This document shows positions 58,347 to 64,000 of a stretch of 64,000 nucleotides of DNA, piece after piece; position 1 is the stretch's first letter, and every line of letters begins with the position of its first letter. Made by a program: the position numbers and the translations under genes. This DNA comes from Nodosilinea sp. PGN35 (GTDB taxonomy: Bacteria; Cyanobacteriota; Cyanobacteriia; Phormidesmidales; Phormidesmidaceae): NCBI RefSeq assembly GCF_029109325.1, contig NZ_JAQKQJ010000010.1, positions 310,001 through 374,000 on the forward strand, given 5' to 3'. The notes under the pieces are model-generated. The model was not told the DNA's origin, ran no database searches, and saw only the letters and a list, made by a program, of their open reading frames with translations.

Positions 58347-58964
58347 ATGACTCACATTCTCCATCTCGATTCGAGCCCCCGTGGCGATCGCTCTGTCTCT
58401 CGCACGCTCTCCAAAGAGTTCATTACCCAGTGGAAAATGGCCCATCCCAACGACACCGTTACCTACCGTGATATTGGGCATGACCCGGTTCCGTTTGTCA
58501 GCGAAGACTGGATTGCGGCTGCATTTACACCACCCGAGCAACACACCCCTGAGTTGTCTGCTGCAATTCAGATTTCCGATGAGTTGATCGATGAGTTCTT
58601 ATCAGCCGATCGCTATGTCTCCAGTATCCCCATGTACAACCTCAGCATTCCTGCTAACTTCAAAGCCTACATCGACCAGATCGTGCGGGTGGGGCGTACA
58701 TTTTCTGTGGATGAAACCGGCTACAAAGGGCTGGTTCACAATAAGAAAATGACGATCATCATGGCGCAGGGAGGAGCCTACCCCGAAGGTAGCCCCACTC
58801 ATTCCTATGATCTACAGACACCCTATCTAAAACTCATTTTTGGGTTTATTGGTATTACAGATATCGAGTTTGTCTATGCCGATGGCCTCAATCAGGGGGA
58901 GCAAGCTCGTAATCTGGCGATCGCCAATGCCCAATCTGCCTTAAAAGCCGCGATCGTGCCATAA
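58347..58964 (+). CDS. azoR: FMN-dependent NADH-azoreductase
   Basis: A 205-residue flavodoxin-fold azoreductase. FMN phosphate site DSSPRGDRSVSR, then PMYNLSIPANFKAYID and the AQGGAYPEG ring-binding loop. It reduces quinones and azo dyes in two-electron steps, consistent with the other genes. Confidence 0.9.
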   Translation: MTHILHLDSSPRGDRSVSRTLSKEFITQWKMAHPNDTVTYRDIGHDPVPFVSEDWIAAAFTPPEQHTPELSAAIQISDELIDEFLSADRYVSSIPMYNLSIPANFKAYIDQIVRVGRTFSVDETGYKGLVHNKKMTIIMAQGGAYPEGSPTHSYDLQTPYLKLIFGFIGITDIEFVYADGLNQGEQARNLAIANAQSALKAAIVP

Positions 58965-58998
58965 CAATTAGCTGAGATTGAGGCAACAGTCTGAGTGA

Positions 58999-59181
58999 CT
59001 GATCATCGCTGAGGGTGATTTCGTCACGGCACTCGGCGATATTACATTGAAGGAAAAAGGCGGGAGGGCAGTTGATTACCCGTATTGTGATGTCTGGCGC
59101 TTTCGTGACGGCCAGATGCTTGAATTAAGGGTTTCTGCCAACAAAATCGATGTCAACCGCGAAGCCAGCAGCGCAGCGTAA
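58999..59181 (+). pseudogene. Truncated SnoaL/NTF2-like gene remnant
   Basis: A frame of 61 codons with no ATG, reading IIAEGDFVTALGDITLKEK, then YPYCDVWRFRDGQMLELRV, the C-terminal half of an NTF2-like (SnoaL) protein. A stop precedes it at 58996. Its 5' half is gone, perhaps lost in the recombination that joined the azoR side. Confidence 0.55.
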
Positions 59182-59245
59182 ATAATCTCCAAACGTTAAG
59201 TGTAGTCTTCCCGTTTAAGTCGTGTCTTATCCAGAAGTCAAAGCC

Positions 59246-60004
59246 ATGTCACAACAGCTCGAAACAATTACGGAACGTCAGTGCCAAAATGCCCCTGCAC
59301 AGTACAGTGATTTAAAGGCTCTCTTTTTAAACTGCACACTCAATAGAACGCCAGTGTTGTCCCATACACAGGGGGTTATCAATATTGCCAAAGCTATTTT
59401 CGAGGCCAATGGAGTAACCACTCAAGTCATTCGACCTGTAGATTATGAGATAGCCGCAGGGCTGGGGTTGGATATGTCACAAACCAATGAGTGGCAGGCA
59501 GATGAATGGCCTCAGATCCAGAAAGAAATTGATGCAACTGACATCTTAGTGTTGTGTACCTCAGTATGGCTGGGTGAAAAAAGTTCTGTTTGTAGTCGAG
59601 TTTTAGAGCGGATGTATGGATACACTCATCTTTTGAATGAGAAAGGTCAGTACAGGGATTATGGGAAGGTTGGGGCAACCCTCATTACCGGGAATGAAGA
59701 TGGTGTTAAACATTGCGCTATGAATATCTTGTTTTCCCTATCGCATATTGGCTATACGATCCCTCCCCAGGCGGATGCCGGTTGGCTAGGCGAGGTGGGC
59801 CCTGGCCCTTCCTATTTAGACCCAGGCTCTGGAGGGCCGGAGAACGAATTTACCAATCGCAATACCACCTTTTTAGCCTGGAACTGTATGCACATAGCCA
59901 GACTACTCAAAGATAATGGAGGTATTCCTGCCCACGGGAACCAGCCTGACGTTTGGGATGCAGGTTGTAAGACCGACTTCAAAAATCCTGAGCACAAACG
60001 CTAG
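59246..60004 (+). CDS. Flavodoxin-like NADPH-dependent FMN reductase
   Basis: A 252-residue flavodoxin-fold reductase. LKALFLNCTLNRTPVLSHT binds FMN phosphate, and CTSVWLGEKSSVCSRVLERM plus LITGNEDG complete the site. A GTG at 59222 would add eight residues. Possibly a quinone reductase. Confidence 0.82.
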   Translation: MSQQLETITERQCQNAPAQYSDLKALFLNCTLNRTPVLSHTQGVINIAKAIFEANGVTTQVIRPVDYEIAAGLGLDMSQTNEWQADEWPQIQKEIDATDILVLCTSVWLGEKSSVCSRVLERMYGYTHLLNEKGQYRDYGKVGATLITGNEDGVKHCAMNILFSLSHIGYTIPPQADAGWLGEVGPGPSYLDPGSGGPENEFTNRNTTFLAWNCMHIARLLKDNGGIPAHGNQPDVWDAGCKTDFKNPEHKR

Positions 60005-60199
60005 CAGGGATAGTTTTCCATGGCAAAAAAATCAGCGTTGCATAGCAGAGAGATGAATTAGGGTTAATCTGCGATGCGTCGATGATTAGAAGGGTCTCTG
60101 CTACAGCTTTCAGTTGTCCCAAGACTCTGACGCGGTATGAATAATGCAGGCTAGCTTGGTTTCTGAAGACCACGAACCAAGCTCTGGGTTGCAGGGATA

Positions 60200-60494
60200 A
60201 CCTGTCTTGCTCGTCGGCGAGCGGCAGCTGACGATCGCTCAGTAGAAAAGCCAGCCCGTGAACTAATGACCAGGTGACCCAGGTTAGTTGGCGGGGGTTG
60301 CCGGGCTGTATGGCCCCAACTGCCACCACGGCAAACGTCTTCCCTGCCACTTTCTTCAGGGATGAATCATTCCCTTGCTCGACTCGAAAGATGCTAAACA
60401 CCACCCAATAGTGGGCAGGATAGGCGATCGCAAACTTTACATAGGCCACGCCACTGGCTTGTAATCTCGCCAGTGGATCAGGGTCATGCCTTTG
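60200..60494 (-). pseudogene. TetR WHG-type C-terminal domain remnant
   Basis: On the minus strand, HDPDPLARLQASGVAYVKFA, then AHYWVVF and WVTWSLVHGLAFLLSD match the C-terminal WHG domain of TetR regulators. No helix-turn-helix part lies upstream; a stop comes just before. The frame runs on into unrelated codons. Confidence 0.55.
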
Positions 60495-60625
60495 CCGAAC
60501 TCAACCTGCAACGCATTGAGGCCGAAATTGACCCCAGGAACCAAGCCTCTCTCTGCCCAAACCTTCCACCTCAATGGGTTAGGAATAGACGATTTGCAGC
60601 CGTCCTTGGGTGTTTTTGGAACTGA
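60482..60625 (+). pseudogene. GNAT acetyltransferase fragment
   Basis: Plus strand: HAFAELNLQRIEAEIDPRNQ then ASL is the conserved motif B region of GNAT acetyltransferases. Downstream codons lose the family match, and the frame stops at 60623-60625. The rest of the gene is missing. Confidence 0.55.
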
Positions 60626-60875
60626 ATTGAGCCTTTTTTGCCTTTGCTTCTGGGGGTGACTGAGTATATGGCAGCACCAAGGAGTGAAGATCGTTTGTAC
60701 TATTCTTTTTTCAGGTGCTGTGGTCAGCGTCCGGGCATGCTCCCAAAAAGTTCCCCCAATCCGTCCCCCAAAACTCGCCTAAAGATGGTCAAGAATGGAC
60801 AAGCCAAAATTGGCGGTTCTAAAACGAAAGCCCCAAACCTTGGAGATTTAGGGCTTTTCGCTTAATTAAAGTAAA

Positions 60876-60948
<73 letters not shown>

Positions 60949-61033
60949 GAGGGGGGCACATTTCAGCGCTCACTTAAGATAGCAAGCTGGTGTCACCCCT
61001 GACAAGGCTTATTGAAAAAAATACTGGCGATCT

Positions 61034-61483
61034 CTACTGCACCTCCCGGAGACGGGCCACCTTCAGGTAAAACCGGCCAGTGCCCTGCCCGGCGTAGGCC
61101 CGCACTCGCACCGTGTAGGAGCCCGACTCTGTGATCCGGGCAAACAGCAGCGAATTTGTGGTGCCATCGGGGCCATCGTCGTTTTCGCCCACGGTGACGC
61201 CGTCTTTGTTCATCAAAATCACCAGGGTGTCAAACTCATCGGAGGTGACATCGATCGCCACCTGATCGCCGGCCTCGAGATTGACGGTGTAGTCGCGGGC
61301 AAAGCCCCCAGTGCCGGTCGGTATGTCGCGATCGCTCAGGGTATCGTTCACCTCTCGCGAGGCCGGTAGGGGAATCGGAGAGTAGACCGGGGTCTGGGCC
61401 TTAGCTGGCAGAGAAGCCAGGGTCAGGGTGGTCAAAGCTAAAGGAAGCAGCAGGCTGCGCTGTAGCCGCAGGGAAAATTGCAT
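61034..61483 (-). CDS. Secreted PPC-domain protein
   Basis: A 149-residue protein. Signal peptide SLLLPLALTTLTLASLPAKA, then a PPC (pre-peptidase C-terminal) beta-sandwich: DYTVNLEAGDQVAIDVTSD, FDTLVILMNKDG, GSYTVRVRA. Start 61483 fits the signal peptide better than 61507. Extracellular, probably accessory. Confidence 0.85.
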   Translation of the reverse strand: MQFSLRLQRSLLLPLALTTLTLASLPAKAQTPVYSPIPLPASREVNDTLSDRDIPTGTGGFARDYTVNLEAGDQVAIDVTSDEFDTLVILMNKDGVTVGENDDGPDGTTNSLLFARITESGSYTVRVRAYAGQGTGRFYLKVARLREVQ

Positions 61484-61731
61484 AGATGGGGAAAGACTAA
61501 GAGACAAAATTGCCCAAAGGCATCAGATCGAGCCCATTATGGCCTAAATTTCTGAGTTGCTCCGAGAATTACAAAGAGTCTACATATAGCTCCACTAGTA
61601 GCTCTATGGGGGGCAAAGCCCGGCCTAGGCGCAGCTCTGAGCTGAGCAGGCGGAGGTTTTGGTTGCGTCGTTTATCGATTTCGTTGCTACACTCACAGAC
61701 GACCCACGCCCTAGGTACGCTGCCCTTGTCA

Positions 61732-63726
61732 ATGCTAGAGCGCCCCCGCTACCGTTCATCATCGGCCAAACTCAAGCGCAAGCGGCGGCGGGCTGCCCGC
61801 AGACCCCGGCTGGTGACGATGGCCCTGTTGAGCAGTTCTCTGCTGCTGGTGGCCTTTCGCGGTGCCAGTGAATACTGGCGTCAGCCCCTCGCATTTAGCC
61901 AGCGCCCGGTGGGGCAGATTGTCAACCGGGCCGAGGTGGCCACAGGCATTCGCCAAATTCAAACGGCTAACGGGCGGCCAACCCTCAATCCGCTGCCCCT
62001 GGCCGAAGAGGTGTGGACCTGTGAGGTGGTGGTAATTGGCGGCACCCTGGGCGGGGTCGCCGCCGCCTCCCACGCCATGCGAACCGGCGTTACCACCTGT
62101 CTAATCGAGCTAACCCCCTGGCTGGGAGGGCAGGTGAGTTCCCAGGGCGTATCGGCGATCGACGAGTCGCGGGCCATGCGATGGCGGCGCAACTTCTCCC
62201 CCAGTTGGGAGGCATTTAAAGCTCTAATTAAGCGCCAGCCGGTGTATCTGCCTGCCTGGACGGGGCTACCTGCTCAGCTACCGGTGGATAAAACCAACAG
62301 CTGCTGGGTGGGTGAACTGTGCTTTACCCCGCGCGCCGGGGCGACAGCGGCAGAGATGTGGATGCGAGACGCCGTTCAGAGTGCCCCCGAGAGCCGCTGG
62401 GCCACTTCTACCGCCTTTAAGGGAGCGGCTTTCGATGCCTCTGGCCGCTACGTTACGGCGGTGTACGGGGTGCGGCGCGTTCCCCTCGATCCGGGCTATG
62501 TGCCCACCGGGCGGCTCTCCCAGGAGCTAGAGCGATGGTACGCCTGGTCTGACGACGAGGCCTACAACAAAATTCCCATTCGCCTACAGCCGCCGCCGAA
62601 CCAATCCATGATTGTGATTGACGCCACCGATACCGGCGAGCTGGTGGGCTGGGCCAACCTGCCCCACCGGCTGGGGTCAGACGGCCAGGGGTTTACCGGC
62701 GAAGTCAACGCGCCGCCGAAGGATAACCCCGACTGCACCCAGGCCTACACCTACCCCTTTGTGCTGGCTACGCTCAACGACAACAACGAGAGTCTCAGGG
62801 AGCTACAAAAGCTAGAGCCTGCCCTCTCTAAAGCCGATCACCGCAAGGAGTTCGACCTGGAAGGGTTTGCTTTCTTTGACTTTGGCAGTGTGTTTAACTA
62901 TCGGCGCATTGTCAGCCAGCGGGCGGGAGACTCCAATGTCAACCGCACCCAGCCCGGCGAAATGACGCTGATTAACTGGAACAAGGGCAATGACTGGCAT
63001 TTTATGGACCCACCGCTGGTCTTTACCGAAGAGGACATTCGTCTGTCGGGGCAGCGCCAGGACTGGCTAGGGGGCTTGTCAACCGAGTCGCTTAACTACG
63101 GTGAAATCCACGCGCTTCAGTTTGCGGAATGGCTGATGGAGAGGGAGAGTACCAACAAGCTGCCGCTGACGTTTTTAAGGGGGCCTGATTCTCCCTTAGG
63201 CACCCGGTCTGGGCTGAGTATGGTGCCCTACATTCGCGAGGGCCGCCGCATTTTGGGTCGCCCTGCCTACGGCCAGGATAGCTTTATGGCGGTGGAGGCC
63301 GACCTGCGCGAAGACATGACCGGTGGCCGCGACTTTAGGGCTACGGCGGTGGCTTTGGCCCACTACGACATCGATATCCACGGCTGCCGCTACCGCTCGT
63401 GGCGGCCGTCCTACGAGGCGGCAGGGGCCAGCATTAAAGAGTTTGTGGTGCGGCCCTTGCAAATTCCTCTGGAGGCGCTGGTGCCCCAGGGAGTGGACAA
63501 TGTGCTGATCGGCGGCAAGAGCATAGCCGCCAGCCACATCGTCAACGGCGTGACGCGGGTGCACTACGGGGAGTGGAGCATCGGTGGAGCCGCCGGGGCT
63601 ACGGCTGGCTGGCTGCTGCGCCACGCCAGGCCCGACGATTTGACCCCGGCCCAGGTGGTGGTGACGGGGCAGATGCCGGCTCTGCAAGGGTTTTTGATGG
63701 AGCAGGGACTAAAGTTCACCTGGTGA
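61732..63726 (+). CDS. FAD-dependent oxidoreductase
   Basis: A 664-residue protein. After a basic N-terminus and one membrane segment (VTMALLSSSLLLVAFRG), the FAD-binding VVVIGGTLGGVAAASHAM and the C-terminal VDNVLIGGKSIAASHIVNG match the FAD-dependent oxidoreductase (PF12831-like) family. Start 61732 is preferred because the upstream 74 codons lack coding character. Membrane-anchored, substrate unknown. Confidence 0.85.
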   Translation: MLERPRYRSSSAKLKRKRRRAARRPRLVTMALLSSSLLLVAFRGASEYWRQPLAFSQRPVGQIVNRAEVATGIRQIQTANGRPTLNPLPLAEEVWTCEVVVIGGTLGGVAAASHAMRTGVTTCLIELTPWLGGQVSSQGVSAIDESRAMRWRRNFSPSWEAFKALIKRQPVYLPAWTGLPAQLPVDKTNSCWVGELCFTPRAGATAAEMWMRDAVQSAPESRWATSTAFKGAAFDASGRYVTAVYGVRRVPLDPGYVPTGRLSQELERWYAWSDDEAYNKIPIRLQPPPNQSMIVIDATDTGELVGWANLPHRLGSDGQGFTGEVNAPPKDNPDCTQAYTYPFVLATLNDNNESLRELQKLEPALSKADHRKEFDLEGFAFFDFGSVFNYRRIVSQRAGDSNVNRTQPGEMTLINWNKGNDWHFMDPPLVFTEEDIRLSGQRQDWLGGLSTESLNYGEIHALQFAEWLMERESTNKLPLTFLRGPDSPLGTRSGLSMVPYIREGRRILGRPAYGQDSFMAVEADLREDMTGGRDFRATAVALAHYDIDIHGCRYRSWRPSYEAAGASIKEFVVRPLQIPLEALVPQGVDNVLIGGKSIAASHIVNGVTRVHYGEWSIGGAAGATAGWLLRHARPDDLTPAQVVVTGQMPALQGFLMEQGLKFTW

Positions 63727-63892
63727 GTTTCTGGGGAATGCGTTCATGGTGCTCCGGGGTAGAGGGGCGGCGGGCTGGGGGGCGATCGCACCCGGTGTGC
63801 CCTGGCGCAGTTTGCGCTCGCGGGTGAGTCGGTTGAGGCAACCCAACCTGACCTATCCTAGAGGATGCTGGCTGAGGGGTGAGGGGGGAGCG

Positions 63893-64000
63893 ATGGCAGA
63901 GTGGATAGGCCAGGGGCTGCGGCGAATTGGGTGGCGATCGCTCATCCTGCTGCTGGCCCTGATAGTGACCAGCTGCGCCATCCCCCAGATCAAGGCCGAA
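63893..64000 (+). CDS. Lipoprotein, N-terminal part (runs off the window)
   Basis: 36 codons from the ATG at 63893, with GAGGGGGGAG before it. A hydrophobic LILLLALIVTSC ends with a lipobox Cys, so it is a probable lipoprotein. The rest lies beyond the window. Confidence 0.6.
   Translation, partial: MAEWIGQGLRRIGWRSLILLLALIVTSCAIPQIKAE

Larger units (their letters stand above)
60005..60875. other. Gap of gene remnants before tRNA-Phe
   Basis: Beyond two fragments (TetR C-terminal and GNAT) I see no intact gene. The 60640-60865 stretch contains a plus-strand open frame with no ribosome site. A weak hairpin with AAAGCCC/GGGCTTT arms lies near 60827-60857. Confidence 0.55.

Noticed and set aside
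60638..60865. 75-residue gene before tRNA-Phe
   Set aside because: No ribosome site, unusual composition and no recognised motif.

Overview
The window comes from a cyanobacterium. HIP1 octamers (GCGATCGC) are scattered through most genes, two kinds of cyanobacterial short repeat are present, and an xisH/xisI pair and a PPC-domain secreted protein fit. I read it as a filamentous, Leptolyngbya/Nodosilinea-like organism, but the sequence does not fix the genus.

Layout. (1) 1-31,550 is a defence island that ends at a tyrosine integrase (30349-31425, minus) and a tRNA-Ser(CGA) gene whose 3' end faces the island. The island was probably integrated there, with its far end before base 1. Its first half holds a DISARM-like set, all on the plus strand: SNF2/DrmD-like helicase, Eco57I/PglX-like adenine methylase, a ~2180-residue DUF1998 helicase with a nuclease-like end, and a UvrD helicase with a RelE/ParE-like N-terminus. 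Between these lie toxin-antitoxin units (UPF0175/DUF3368, MntA/HepT, a VapBC-like pair, an orphan antitoxin), a large membrane protein and a modular murein hydrolase. The second half holds a TIR-like (SHRW) protein, a convergent minus-strand set (Hsp90 fused to a TIR-like domain, XisH, XisI, TPR protein), and a translationally coupled pair of ThsB-like TIR and small membrane protein. (2) 31,550-35,600 is ordinary chromosome: pmbA/tldE, nei, a secreted TPR protein and an unlisted 55-aa gene. (3) 35,600-44,400 has an orphan membrane protein, a decayed stretch, and a giant Ser/Thr kinase-AAA-GAF-PAS-histidine kinase with its NarL-type regulator. (4) 44,400-60,000 is a run of about 17 mostly co-directional genes for handling reactive carbonyls, quinones and oxidants (two pirins, two alpha/beta hydrolases, isochorismatase, luciferase-like monooxygenase, RidA, DJ-1-like, SDRs, quinone oxidoreductase, azoreductase), with a divergent PadR repressor and a clear palindromic operator. 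(5) 60,000-64,000 has gene remnants, tRNA-Phe(GAA), a PPC protein, an FAD oxidoreductase and the start of a lipoprotein.

A striking pattern is that all four large DISARM-like genes and the giant kinase are interrupted. One break is an in-frame TGA. Six look like loss of one base from a short homopolymer. One lies in an 8-bp tandem repeat, where removing exactly one unit restores the methylase frame. Either the assembly has indel errors or the island is decaying or switching; read-level data would decide.

The best candidates for little-described biology are the Hsp90-TIR-like fusion with its neighbours, the TIR/membrane-protein pair, and the four-gene helicase/methylase set with its repeat-switchable methylase.
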